From Nocardioides sp. Root122 (GTDB taxonomy: Bacteria; Actinomycetota; Actinomycetes; Propionibacteriales; Nocardioidaceae): a DNA stretch of 64,000 bases. Under the pieces are notes generated by a model that saw only the letters and a program-made list of their open reading frames with translations, had not been told where the DNA came from and searched no databases. The DNA lies in assembly GCF_001425025.1 (NCBI RefSeq), contig NZ_LMDE01000011.1, positions 62,001 to 126,000 of the forward strand. The letters are read 5' to 3'. This document shows, piece by piece, positions 28,698 through 36,657 of this stretch. The translations under genes and the position numbers were made by a program. Positions within the stretch are counted from its first letter, which is position 1; every line of letters starts with the position of its first letter.

Positions 28698-29402
28698 TCA
28701 GCGGCGCGGGCCGATGCGGAAGTGCACGGTCCGCGTCGCCGGCAGGTGCTGGGCATCGCCGCGGTAGGTGACCGCCACGCGGTAGCCGCCACGGCGCGAG
28801 GGTCCCGTCGCCAGCCGGACCGGGCTCGTGAGGGCGCCACTCTCCAGGGCGCCGCCGGCGACGCGCACCTTCCTGCCCCAGCGGCGTACGACGATGCGCA
28901 CGTCGCCCGAGGCGGTGGTGCCGTACTCCCCCGCGGCACGCACGTGGACGACCATCGGCGCGCGGAGGCGGCGGCCCGTCACGTCGACCTGCAGCCGGGT
29001 GCGCACCTGGGCGACCTGCCAGCCGGCGCTGGAGGACGTGCTGCCGTCCTGGAGCAGCGGGTCGCGAGGCAGGTACGTCGCCTGCACGGCGTGGGCGCCG
29101 GCGCCCGCCCGGGGCAGCACGATGCTGGCCGTGCCGTCCGCGCCGAGGCCGGCCTTGAAGGCGACCCCGTCGACGGAGAACACGACGTCGCCCTCGCCGG
29201 GCCCGGCGGCGGTGGTCACCGCGGCCGACGCGGTGACGGGCTGGCCGTAGGCCGACTGGACCGCGCTGAGCGCCACCGTGGTGGTGGACGGCACGGCGGC
29301 CGACGCCGGCCGGCCCGGGCACGCCGCGGCCGCCAGCGCCAGGGCGCCGGCGGCGGCCGAGAAGGCCGCCTGCCGGCGCACGGACGATCGAGCTCGAGAC
29401 AT
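28698..29402 (-). CDS. Secreted protein with Ig-like (Big_3_5-type) repeats
   Basis: The 234-residue protein has an Arg-rich signal peptide (MSRARSSVRRQ) and a hydrophobic Ala-rich core ending near ACPGRPASA; a lipobox is possible but imperfect. The mature part begins TTTVALSAVQSAYGQPVTASA and continues as two Ig-like units, the second ending YRVAVTYRGDAQHLPATRTV. Such repeats are used by actinobacteria on cell-surface proteins. GGGGG precedes the ATG at 29402. No enzyme domain. It is followed upstream by a second Ig-containing gene. Confidence 0.75.
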   Translation of the reverse strand: MSRARSSVRRQAAFSAAAGALALAAAACPGRPASAAVPSTTTVALSAVQSAYGQPVTASAAVTTAAGPGEGDVVFSVDGVAFKAGLGADGTASIVLPRAGAGAHAVQATYLPRDPLLQDGSTSSSAGWQVAQVRTRLQVDVTGRRLRAPMVVHVRAAGEYGTTASGDVRIVVRRWGRKVRVAGGALESGALTSPVRLATGPSRRGGYRVAVTYRGDAQHLPATRTVHFRIGPRR

Positions 29403-29449
29403 GTGGAACCCCCTGCCCGGATCGTAGGTCACGGGCAGGGGGTGCCGGA

Positions 29450-30343
29450 TCAGCCGACCTTGACCTTGGTCCTGCCCTTCGACGCAGCGTGCGTCGCGTC
29501 ACCGGCGTAGGAGACGGTGATCGTGTAGGCGCCCGGCTTGGTGACCTTGGCGACGACGACCTTGGCCTTGCCGGCCTTCACCTCGACCCGGACGTTCGCG
29601 ACCTTCTTCTTGCCGCGGGTGACCTTGACCTTCGCCTTGCCGGTCGCGGCGTTGTCGGCCGAGCCGACCTTGACCTTGGCGACGATCCTGGACTGCTTCT
29701 TGGCGTACTTCCCGCTCACCGTCGTGGTGGTCGCCTGGACCGCCGGGGTGCCCGGGGTAGTGGGCGTCGTGGCGTCAGCCACGGTGACGGTGTCGACGGT
29801 GAGGTCCTGCGCCGGGGTGGTCGGCTTCGGCGTGCAGCTCACGTCCGCGGTGTAGGCAGCGGAGCCGTCCTCCTTCGTGAAGACCAGGGACGCGGTGTAG
29901 CTGGCGGCCTTGAGGACGTAGGTGCCGGCGGCGGTCGGCGTGAACGTCGGCCCCGCGCCCGTCGCGGTGACGGTGACCGGGCCCGAGGCGGGCAGGTCGG
30001 CGCTCGCCACGGTGGCGGCGATGTCGGGCAGCGCGGCGCCGTTCTGCGTGGCCTGGATCTTGGCTGTGCCCGCGACCTTGCGCGCTCCGAAGAACGTGTA
30101 GACCGCGTTGCGGACGTCGTCGGGGATGGTCACCTTCGCGGTCACGTTGACCGGGGCCGAGGCACCCGTGGCGAGGGTGGCGGGCAGGTCGGTGTCGGCG
30201 GTGGTGATGAACTCCTTGTCACCGATGACGGTGCCACAGATGAAGACGAGGTTGCCGGACGCCGCGACCGATGGAACGGCGCCGAGGCCGGTGGCGACGA
30301 TCGAGGCGATGCCGAGTGCGGCGAGGCTGGACTTCAGGTGCAT
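29450..30343 (-). CDS. Secreted protein with DUF6801-like and C-terminal Ig-like domain
   Basis: The 297-residue protein has a signal peptide (MHLKSSLAALGIASIVATGL, cleavage near SVAAS). A domain of about 150 residues with two Cys (FICGTV, VSCTPKP) resembles DUF6801 proteins of actinobacteria. A Thr/Pro linker follows and then a Lys/Val-rich Ig-like domain ending YTITVSYAGDATHAASKGRT. The last segment matches the ending of the neighbouring protein at 28698 (YRGDAQH versus YAGDATH), suggesting related surface proteins. GGGAGGAAT precedes the ATG. Confidence 0.72.
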   Translation of the reverse strand: MHLKSSLAALGIASIVATGLGAVPSVAASGNLVFICGTVIGDKEFITTADTDLPATLATGASAPVNVTAKVTIPDDVRNAVYTFFGARKVAGTAKIQATQNGAALPDIAATVASADLPASGPVTVTATGAGPTFTPTAAGTYVLKAASYTASLVFTKEDGSAAYTADVSCTPKPTTPAQDLTVDTVTVADATTPTTPGTPAVQATTTTVSGKYAKKQSRIVAKVKVGSADNAATGKAKVKVTRGKKKVANVRVEVKAGKAKVVVAKVTKPGAYTITVSYAGDATHAASKGRTKVKVG

Positions 30344-30491
30344 GCGTATTCCTCCCAAGGAACAACGAGTCAGTACATCAGGGTCAGCACCACCGTCCCT
30401 CCCTCGGGCGGTGGTCGCCCCCGAACTGTGACACCTAGTTACACACTGAGGTACAGGTCGTCCCACGATGCGGTACGCATGTTCACCGAGT

Positions 30492-30506
30492 GGGCGCCGA
30501 GCGCCC
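30492..30506 (-). terminator. Small hairpin after the 30510 gene
   Basis: GGGCGC (30492-30497) with GCGCCC (30501-30506), three-base loop, three bases past the stop of the small membrane protein gene. There is no T-run, so termination is only probable. Confidence 0.35.
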
Positions 30507-30509
30507 GGC

Positions 30510-30809
30510 TCAGGCCTTGATGAGCTTGCTCACCAGGCGTCCGACGACGAGCCACGCGATCGCGCCGAGGCCCCAGTTGAAGAGCGCGTTCTTGGTGTCG
30601 GCGCCCTCGCCGCGGAACTGCTTGATCCCGTCGCTGCGGGAGAAGACGTCGAGGTCGACGAAGTCGGCGGCGCGCAGGATGAAGTGCACCGCGTCGTTGG
30701 CCCTGTTCGCCTCGAGCGCGATCAGCAGGGCGCCCATGGCGAGCAGCAGTGCCGAGAGGGCGCTGACGATCCACACGATCTGGGCCAGGGTTGCGCGGAG
30801 CTTGTCCAC
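30510..30809 (-). CDS. Small two-helix membrane protein
   Basis: The 99-residue protein has two predicted transmembrane helices (about 10-32 and 78-96) around a soluble segment with HFILRAADFVDLDVFSRSDGIK. GTG at 30809 has AAGGAG eight bases upstream. I do not recognise a family; similar small proteins without names are common in Nocardioidaceae-type genomes. It lies between the surface-protein gene and the enoyl-CoA hydratase on the same strand. Confidence 0.75.
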   Translation of the reverse strand: MDKLRATLAQIVWIVSALSALLLAMGALLIALEANRANDAVHFILRAADFVDLDVFSRSDGIKQFRGEGADTKNALFNWGLGAIAWLVVGRLVSKLIKA

Positions 30810-30878
30810 TGGTCGGTCTCCTTCAGGTCGTCACGGCGACGTGCGGTCGCTCGGCGGGCTGCCGGAGCGTACCCGGTG

Positions 30879-31655
30879 TCAGCGCCCGACGAACGTCGCC
30901 TTGCCCGGTCCGTTCTCAACGAACGAGGTCATCCCGCGGGTACGGTCCTCGGTCGCGAACACGGCGGCGAACTGCTGTCGCTCGATCTCCAGGCCGGTGT
31001 CGAGGTCGACCTCGCTCCCCCGGTCGATGCACTCCTTGGCCGCACGGAGCGCCAGGGCGGCGGCGCCGCTGAACTGCGCGGCGTAGGCCACCGACTCCTC
31101 GAGGACCTTCTCGGCAGGGACGACGCGGTCCACGAGGCCGATGCGCAGCGCCTCGTCGGCCTTGACGAACCGGCCGGTGAAGATGATGTCCTTGGCCTTC
31201 GCGGTGCCGACGAGCCGCGTGAGGCGCTGGGTGCCGCCGGCGCCCGGGATGATCCCGAGGAGGACCTCGGGCTGCCCGAAGACCGCATCCTGCGCGGCGA
31301 AGCGCAGGTCCGCCGACAGGGCCAGCTCGCAGCCGCCGCCCAGGGCGTACCCGTTGACCGCGGCGACCACGGGCTTGGGGATCCGGGCGATGGCGGTGGT
31401 GGCGGTGCTGACCGAGGTGGAGACCTTCACCATGTCGGCGTAGGAGAGGTCGGCCATCTCCTTGACGTCGTTGCCCGCGGCGAAGACCCGCTCGCCGCCC
31501 CACAGCACGACGGCGCGCACGTCGTCGCGCTCGGTGAGCTCGGCAGCGGCCTCGCGGAGGTCGGACTGCACCTGGACGCTGATGGCGTTCATCTTCGGGC
31601 GGTCGAGCCGCACGACGGCGACTCCGTCGGTCACGTCGATCGAGACGAACTCCAT
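30879..31655 (-). CDS. Enoyl-CoA hydratase/isomerase family protein
   Basis: Crotonase-fold enzyme of 258 residues that hydrates trans-2-enoyl-CoA in beta-oxidation. Both hydratase glutamates are present: Glu110 in GGGCELALSADL and Glu130 in GQPEVLLGIIPGAGG. The oxyanion region AAGNDVKEM is intact. This favours a genuine short-chain hydratase (EchA/FadB-like). GAGGAG six bases before the ATG sets the start. EtfBA nearby serves the same pathway, though not in one operon. Confidence 0.9.
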   Translation of the reverse strand: MEFVSIDVTDGVAVVRLDRPKMNAISVQVQSDLREAAAELTERDDVRAVVLWGGERVFAAGNDVKEMADLSYADMVKVSTSVSTATTAIARIPKPVVAAVNGYALGGGCELALSADLRFAAQDAVFGQPEVLLGIIPGAGGTQRLTRLVGTAKAKDIIFTGRFVKADEALRIGLVDRVVPAEKVLEESVAYAAQFSGAAALALRAAKECIDRGSEVDLDTGLEIERQQFAAVFATEDRTRGMTSFVENGPGKATFVGR

Positions 31656-31759
31656 GGGCTGCTCCTCATCGCTGGACGGGACCGGCTCGGACCCGTGCTG
31701 TGGGTGGTGTTACGCGATCGCGATGCCGCATTGTGCCGTGCGCGCCGGTCTCGACCACA

Positions 31760-33946
31760 ATGACCCGCGTGACACCGCCCCCCGACACCATCGTGTGGAA
31801 CCACGACGGCGAGACCATGACGGTCTGGCCCGGTCGCCACTACCCCCTCGGCGCGACCTGGTCGCACGAGGCGACGAACTTCGCGGTCTACGCGCCAGCG
31901 GCGCAGCGGGTGTGGGTCTGCCTCTTCGACGACGACGGCACCGAGACGCGCCACCTGCTCACCGAGCACTCGCTCGGCGTGTGGCACGGCGCGATCCCCG
32001 GCGTCCCGCCCGGCACCTGCTACGGCTACCGCGCGCACGGACCGTGGGCCCCCGAGGCCGGGCTGCGGTTCAACGCGGCCAAGCTGCTGCTCGATCCCTA
32101 TGGCAAGGCGGTCTCGGGCGACCTCGTCGTCGACGACGCGATCTTCGGCTACACCGTGGGCGATCCCGACACGATCAGCGACCTCGACTCGGCGCCGTAC
32201 GTGCCCCGCAGCGTGGTCGTCCACGACCACTTCCAGTGGGGCGCCGACACCTCGCCGCGCCGCCGCTGGCGCGACACCGTCATCTACGAGCTGCACGTCA
32301 AGGGCATGACCCAGCTGCACGACCGGGTCCCCGAGGAGCTGCGCGGCACCTATGCCGGCCTGGCCACGCCCGCGGTGATCGACTACCTCAAGGACCTCGG
32401 CATCACGGCCGTCGAGCTGCTGCCGGTGCAGCAGTTCCTCTCCGAGCCGGCGCTGGCCGAGCGCGGGCTGGTGAACTACTGGGGCTACAACTCCATCAGC
32501 TTCTTCGCGCCGCACAACGCCTACGCGCACGCCGGCGACCGGGGCCAGCAGGTCACCGAGTTCAAGCAGATGGTCAAGGACTTCCACGCCGCCGGGCTCG
32601 AGGTCATCCTCGACGTGGTCTACAACCACACCGCCGAGGCCGGCCCGCTCGGTCCGACGCTGAGCTTCCGCGGCCTCGACGACCTGGGCTACTACCAGCG
32701 GGCGGTACCACCGCCGCCGATCGGCCCGGACGACGAGCCGATGCCCGACACCTACTGGGACGTGACCGGCTGCGGCAACACCCTCGACGCCACCCACACC
32801 CAGAGCCTGCGGATGATCCTGGACTCGCTGCGCTACTGGGTGAGCGAGATGCACGTCGACGGCTTCCGCTTCGACCTCATGAGCGCGCTGACGCGCACCA
32901 ACCAGGTCGTCGACATGGGCAGCCACCTGATCACCGCGATCGGCCAGGACCCGATCCTGCGGCACGTGAAGCTCGTCGCCGAGCCGTGGGACGCCTCGAT
33001 GGACGGCTACCGGGTCGGCGAGTTCCCGCCGCCCTGGATCGAGTGGAACGACCAGTTCCGCGACACCATGCGCGACTTCTGGCGCGGGCAGTCCGACGGC
33101 GTGCGCACGGTCGCGACCCGGCTCGCGGGCTCGAGCGACCTCTACGCCGACGACGGCCGCTCGCCCTATGCGTCGGTCAACTTCATCACCGCCCACGACG
33201 GCTTCACGCTGCGCGACCTCGTCTCCTACAACGACAAGCACAACGAGGACAACGGCGAGGACAACCGCGACGGCACCGACAACAACCGCTCGTGGAACTG
33301 CGGCGTCGAGGGCGAGACCCACGACCCGGAGATCATCGCCGTGCGCCGTCGGCAGGCGGCCAACCTGATGGCGACGCTGTGCTTCTCCAGCGGCGTGCCC
33401 ATGCTCACCGCCGGCGACGAGCGCGGCCGCACCCAGCGGGGCAACAACAACGCCTACGGCCAGGACAACGAGACGTCCTGGATCGACTGGCGACCCGACG
33501 ACGCCTGGCTCGACGTCTACGAGATCACCAAGACCGCGCTGCGGCTGCGCCGCGAGCACCCGGTGCTGCGGCAGCGGCACTGGTTCGAGGGGCGTCCGAC
33601 CATCCGGGGCGGCATCAAGGACGTCGTGTGGGTGCACCCCAACGGCCGGGAGATGTCGACCGACGACTGGAACGACGACTCCTGCCGCACGGTGGGGATG
33701 TTCCTCAACGGGGCGCCGCTGCGCTCCCCCGGACCGCGCGGCGAGCAGGTGCGCGACCAGTCGTTCATGATCTGGCTCAACGCCGGCGGCGACGACGTGG
33801 AGCTGGTCCTGCCGGCGAACCAGTGGGTCCACCACGGCGAGGTCGTGCTCTCGACCAACGCCGACATCGCGCTCGGCACGCCGGTGGTCGCCGGCAGCTC
33901 GCTCGAGCTGCAGGCCCACTCGGTCCTGGTGCTGCGCCAGACGTAG
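31760..33946 (+). CDS. glgX: Glycogen debranching enzyme GlgX (isoamylase type)
   Basis: Hydrolyses alpha-1,6 branches of glycogen-like glucan. The 728-residue GH13_11 protein has an N-terminal CBM48 region (VWPGRHYPLGATW onwards), then the barrel with nucleophile Asp372 (GFRFDLMSAL), acid/base Glu408 (LVAEPWD) and Asp480 (ITAHDGFTLRD), and a C-terminal beta domain. ATG at 31760 is chosen; GTG at 31769 is possible. The glucan operon is 11 kb downstream. TreX-like activity cannot be excluded. Confidence 0.93.
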   Translation: MTRVTPPPDTIVWNHDGETMTVWPGRHYPLGATWSHEATNFAVYAPAAQRVWVCLFDDDGTETRHLLTEHSLGVWHGAIPGVPPGTCYGYRAHGPWAPEAGLRFNAAKLLLDPYGKAVSGDLVVDDAIFGYTVGDPDTISDLDSAPYVPRSVVVHDHFQWGADTSPRRRWRDTVIYELHVKGMTQLHDRVPEELRGTYAGLATPAVIDYLKDLGITAVELLPVQQFLSEPALAERGLVNYWGYNSISFFAPHNAYAHAGDRGQQVTEFKQMVKDFHAAGLEVILDVVYNHTAEAGPLGPTLSFRGLDDLGYYQRAVPPPPIGPDDEPMPDTYWDVTGCGNTLDATHTQSLRMILDSLRYWVSEMHVDGFRFDLMSALTRTNQVVDMGSHLITAIGQDPILRHVKLVAEPWDASMDGYRVGEFPPPWIEWNDQFRDTMRDFWRGQSDGVRTVATRLAGSSDLYADDGRSPYASVNFITAHDGFTLRDLVSYNDKHNEDNGEDNRDGTDNNRSWNCGVEGETHDPEIIAVRRRQAANLMATLCFSSGVPMLTAGDERGRTQRGNNNAYGQDNETSWIDWRPDDAWLDVYEITKTALRLRREHPVLRQRHWFEGRPTIRGGIKDVVWVHPNGREMSTDDWNDDSCRTVGMFLNGAPLRSPGPRGEQVRDQSFMIWLNAGGDDVELVLPANQWVHHGEVVLSTNADIALGTPVVAGSSLELQAHSVLVLRQT

Positions 33947-33997
33947 TCGATTGCGCCTCCGCTTCGCTTCGGCGCGTGTCCGCGGCGCCTGCAACGG

Positions 33998-34459
33998 TCA
34001 GGCGGTGGCGGCCTTTGCCGCCGTGATCACCTCGGTGAGGCTGTCGCGCAGGGACATCAGCTCGTCGACGTCCATGTCGAGGCGCTCCACGACGGTGGCG
34101 GGCACCTGGAGCGCGCGCCGGCGCAGCTCGCGTCCCTGCGGCGTGAGCCCGACGGCGAGGCTGCGCTCGTCGTCGGGGTTGCGGTCGCGGCGGACCAGGC
34201 CGGCGGTCTCGAGGCGCTTGAGCAGCCGCGACAGCGTGGCCGCGTCGAGCTCGAGCATCCGGCTCAGCTCGGTGACCGAGAGCGGCTCGTCGCCCCACAG
34301 CGCCAGCATCACGAGGTACTGCGGGTGGGTGAGGCCCAGCGGCTCGAGCACCGGGCGGTAGACCGAGATGACCGTGCGGGACGCGACGGCGAGCGCGAAG
34401 CAGACCTGTCGCTCGAGCGAGAGCGGGTCGTCCTGTGGATTTCCAGGTGTCGAGGTCAC
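33998..34459 (-). CDS. MarR family regulator, OhrR-like
   Basis: Winged-helix regulator of 153 residues. The N-terminal helix has Cys20 in QVCFALAVASR, followed by VYRPVLEPLGLTHPQYLVMLALW, the pattern of OhrR organic-peroxide sensors. The HTH/wing is LSVTELSRMLELDAATLSRLLKRLE and RRDRNPDDERSLAV. GTG at 34459 is six bases after TAGGCT, which is part of the palindrome at 34461-34475, so it should repress itself. No ohr peroxidase gene is adjacent; the divergent gene encodes a membrane protein. Confidence 0.87.
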   Translation of the reverse strand: MTSTPGNPQDDPLSLERQVCFALAVASRTVISVYRPVLEPLGLTHPQYLVMLALWGDEPLSVTELSRMLELDAATLSRLLKRLETAGLVRRDRNPDDERSLAVGLTPQGRELRRRALQVPATVVERLDMDVDELMSLRDSLTEVITAAKAATA

Positions 34460-34460
34460 T

Positions 34461-34482
34461 TTGTTAGCCTAACAACAGTTGT
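34461..34482. promoter_or_regulatory. MarR-type operator containing both divergent -10 elements
   Basis: Perfect 15-base palindrome TTGTTAG-C-CTAACAA (34461-34475), overlapped by ACAAC-A-GTTGT (34472-34482). Minus -10 TAGGCT (34471-34466) is six bases before the GTG of the regulator. Plus -10 TAGCCT (34465-34470) faces the gene at 34506. A dimer bound here would block both promoters. Confidence 0.7.
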
Positions 34483-34505
34483 CACAGCAACGAATCTGAG
34501 GAGCC

Positions 34506-34877
34506 ATGGCGCAGCACACCGTTCCCGCCCGCCGCAAGGAGAAGGGCCGCGGCCACCTGCTCGACCTCGACGCCCCGCGCGTGGTCGTCGCCGACCCCGA
34601 GGGCGACGCGCGCGACCTGGCCCGCGTCCAGCGCTGGGTGATGTCGACGCTCGCCGTGACGACGATCCTGCACCTCGTGGTCGGCCTCGTCGTCGCGGCG
34701 GCGACGCTGGACGACTCCCCCCTCAGCTCCCAGGTGGGCCTGGCGGTCGTGGCGGGCATCTTCGGTGCCATGGCCGTCGCGGTGGGCCGCGCCATCCACG
34801 GCCGCCGCATCCTGTCCCCCTGGCTGCTCCTCGGCGTCGTGCCCACGCTCGTGGGCCTCTGGCTGGTGCTTGGCTAG
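34506..34877 (+). CDS. Small membrane protein divergent from the OhrR-like regulator
   Basis: The 123-residue protein has a basic soluble N-terminus (about 1-45) and three transmembrane helices (about 47-66, 75-93 and 103-121). There are no Cys residues, so it is not a thiol peroxidase. GAGGAG lies two bases before the ATG, a short spacing. It shares the palindromic promoter with marR, so it is probably induced with it. Function unknown. Confidence 0.75.
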   Translation: MAQHTVPARRKEKGRGHLLDLDAPRVVVADPEGDARDLARVQRWVMSTLAVTTILHLVVGLVVAAATLDDSPLSSQVGLAVVAGIFGAMAVAVGRAIHGRRILSPWLLLGVVPTLVGLWLVLG

Positions 34878-35789
34878 CTAGGACGCCGGCTGCGCCACCC
34901 ACTCCATGGGGTCGCCGGCGTCGAGGTCGGTGATGCCGAGCGTCTCGAAGGCGCCGAGCACCACCAGGCGTCGTACGGCGGCGAAGGTGAGCACGTGCGC
35001 GACCATGCCGCCGTAGGAGAAGACGCGGGGCGGCTCGCAGGTGGCGTCGACGAACGTGTCGTCGAGGCGACCCTCCTCGATCGTCGTACGCACCTGGGTG
35101 AGGAACGTCGGCCCCTCGTCGGCGAGCTCGCGGCGCAGCGTGCTGAGCGACTTCCCGCGCTCCTGGTCCCAGTCGTAGCGACGTTGCTCCACGGCGGCGT
35201 TCCACTGGGCCAGCTGGCCGACGAGCCGGGCGAGCACCGACCGGATCGTCATGTCGTCGTCGATGGTGCCGATCGGCACCTCGATCGGGGCGTCGAGCTG
35301 CTCGTCGCTCAGCCGCGTCGCGCGGTCGAGCATCTCGCTCGTCAGCCAGAGGTGGTGCTCGATCATCCGGGTCAGCAGGTCCATGGCGGTCACCTTTCGG
35401 GCGGTGGGCAGCCGGAGGCTGCCCGGTGGGTGGAAGTGCACCTGGCTCGCGGCCCGGATCTGGGTGCGGGTCGGTGCGTGACGCCAGCGGCTCGGCGCGG
35501 TGCCATAGGCACGGGTGAAGGCGCGGGTGAACGCCTCGTGCGAGCCGAAGCCCGCCTCGATCGCGACGTCGAGCACCGGCCGGTCGGTGGTGACCAGCAC
35601 GTACGCCGCCCGCTCGAGCAGCAGCCGCCGGCGCATCCGCTCCGGTGGCTCACCGCCCGCCGCGGACACGACACGGTCGAGGTGGTGGCGCGAGAGGTGG
35701 AGCCGCCGCGCCCGCTCCTCGCTCCCCTGGTCGAGGGTGTCGGCCAGGGTGGCGAGGAACTCCGCGAAGGTGTCCGCCACTGTCGTCAT
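34878..35789 (-). CDS. AraC-type HTH fused to DinB-like domain
   Basis: The 303-residue protein joins an N-terminal AraC DNA-binding domain (about 15-105; RRLHLSRHHLDRVVSAA, then DVAIEAGFGSHEAFTRAFTRAYG) to a C-terminal DinB/YfiT-type four-helix bundle (about 135-300; LLTRMIEHHLWLTSEML, VEQRRYDW, GGMVAHVLTFAAVRR). The His residues at DinB metal positions (EHH, AHV) are present. This order, regulator first, suggests a sensor whose DinB part binds a small thiol or metal. ATG at 35789 is chosen. Its stop is directly adjacent to that of the convergent 34506 gene. Confidence 0.78.
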   Translation of the reverse strand: MTTVADTFAEFLATLADTLDQGSEERARRLHLSRHHLDRVVSAAGGEPPERMRRRLLLERAAYVLVTTDRPVLDVAIEAGFGSHEAFTRAFTRAYGTAPSRWRHAPTRTQIRAASQVHFHPPGSLRLPTARKVTAMDLLTRMIEHHLWLTSEMLDRATRLSDEQLDAPIEVPIGTIDDDMTIRSVLARLVGQLAQWNAAVEQRRYDWDQERGKSLSTLRRELADEGPTFLTQVRTTIEEGRLDDTFVDATCEPPRVFSYGGMVAHVLTFAAVRRLVVLGAFETLGITDLDAGDPMEWVAQPAS

Positions 35790-35852
35790 GTCCTCACCCT
35801 GCCCATCCCCGTCGGTCACGGCTTGATCGTGCTTGCGCAGTCCTCACGTGGG

Positions 35853-36295
35853 TCACCCGAGGCGCTGGGTCACCGACACGACGATCCCGTCCGGCCCCCG
35901 GACGTAGGCCATCCGCCACGTGTCCTCGTGGTCGCCGACTCCTCCGACGAGCCCGTAACCGTTGGCCGCGAGCCGCTCGACCACCGAGGTGACGTCGTCC
36001 ACCTCGAAGCAGACGTTGCGCAGGCCGAGCTCATTGGCCATCGCGTCCGGAGAGCCCGGCGTGTGGTCGGGCCGCACGAAACGCGCCAGCTCGAGGCCGG
36101 TGCCGCCACCCACCGGGCGGAGAGCATGACGACCTCGCACCGCGAGTCGGGGATGCCACACACGGTGTCGATGAACTCGCCCTCCACGAACGCGCGCCCC
36201 TCCACCTCGAGGCCGAGGCCCACGAAGAAGTCGGTCGCCCGGTCGAGGTCGGAGACGGTGACCCCGATGTGGTCGAAGTGCTTGATGTTGGTCAT
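35853..36295 (-). pseudogene. VOC/glyoxalase family gene broken by a frameshift
   Basis: ATG at 36295 opens a VOC-superfamily protein (MTNIKHFDHIGVTVSDLDRA) that reads normally to CEVVMLS (codon 60). There the frame moves: the rest of the domain (PVGGGTGLELARFVRPDHTP, then RNVCFEVDDVTSVVERL and the ending GIVVSVTQRLG) continues in another frame to the stop at 35853. The break is at 36119-36126 and fits one extra CT in a CTCT on the coding strand. Either a real recent pseudogene or a sequencing error; the two halves together make a normal dioxygenase/lyase-like protein of about 147 residues. Confidence 0.8.
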
Positions 36296-36392
36296 GGGGC
36301 TGATCCTCCGGTCTTGGGTGTCCTTGCGCCACTGGGTCGGAGCAGACCCGCGAACCTCGACATGCCGGAGGGCGGGATCGGGCGCGGGGCCG

Positions 36393-36404
36393 ATCTACGT
36401 AGAT
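36393..36404. promoter_or_regulatory. 12-bp palindrome upstream of the Cys-rich mini-protein
   Basis: ATCTACGTAGAT, a perfect palindrome in the 192 bases between the divergent starts at 36295 and 36488. Candidate operator; the regulator is unknown. Confidence 0.4.
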
Positions 36405-36487
36405 ATCCGGATGCGCCAGGCACCCGGGCAGGCGCACGCTGTCAGGACCAGAACCCACCACCCCCGACCACCGAAGGGAGACACGCC

Positions 36488-36628
36488 ATGTGGGACACCG
36501 TCGAGAAGACCAGCAGCCGGCTCACGCACGACGTGCCGTGCCCGAGGTGCGGGCACGCCACGCACACCTACCTGCCGTGCAGCGACACGTGCGGGTGCCG
36601 GCGGTCGATCCCGCTGGCCCTCGCCTGA
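36488..36628 (+). CDS. 46-residue Cys-rich protein, probable zinc ribbon
   Basis: MWDTVEKTSSRLTHDVPCPR is followed by CGH, an AATHTYLP-like stretch and CSDTCGC, giving five Cys and several His spaced as two knuckles of a small zinc-binding fold. GGGAG lies seven bases before the ATG. Codon use matches its neighbours. I have no name for the family; its compact size and Cys spacing suggest a structural or redox-switch zinc protein. Confidence 0.75.
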   Translation: MWDTVEKTSSRLTHDVPCPRCGHATHTYLPCSDTCGCRRSIPLALA

Positions 36629-36657
36629 GCCAGCCGGGGATCGCTGACGTGGACGGA

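Noticed and set aside
30424..30446. Possible CRP-type site (TGTGACACC...TTACACA) upstream of the 30343 gene
   Set aside because: The half-sites are separated by the wrong distance, and the right half does not match TCACA.
31713..31722. CGCGATCGCG palindrome upstream of glgX
   Set aside because: Only 10 bases and composed of GC-rich words common in this genome; not convincing as an operator.
33951..33985. Candidate terminator between glgX and the OhrR-like gene
   Set aside because: Only a 5-bp stem (GCGCC/GGCGC) around 13 bases with mismatches and no T-run.
36119..36126. Programmed ribosomal frameshift in the VOC gene
   Set aside because: No slippery heptamer or downstream stem, and the extra CT is a simple dinucleotide duplication; mutation or sequencing error is simpler.
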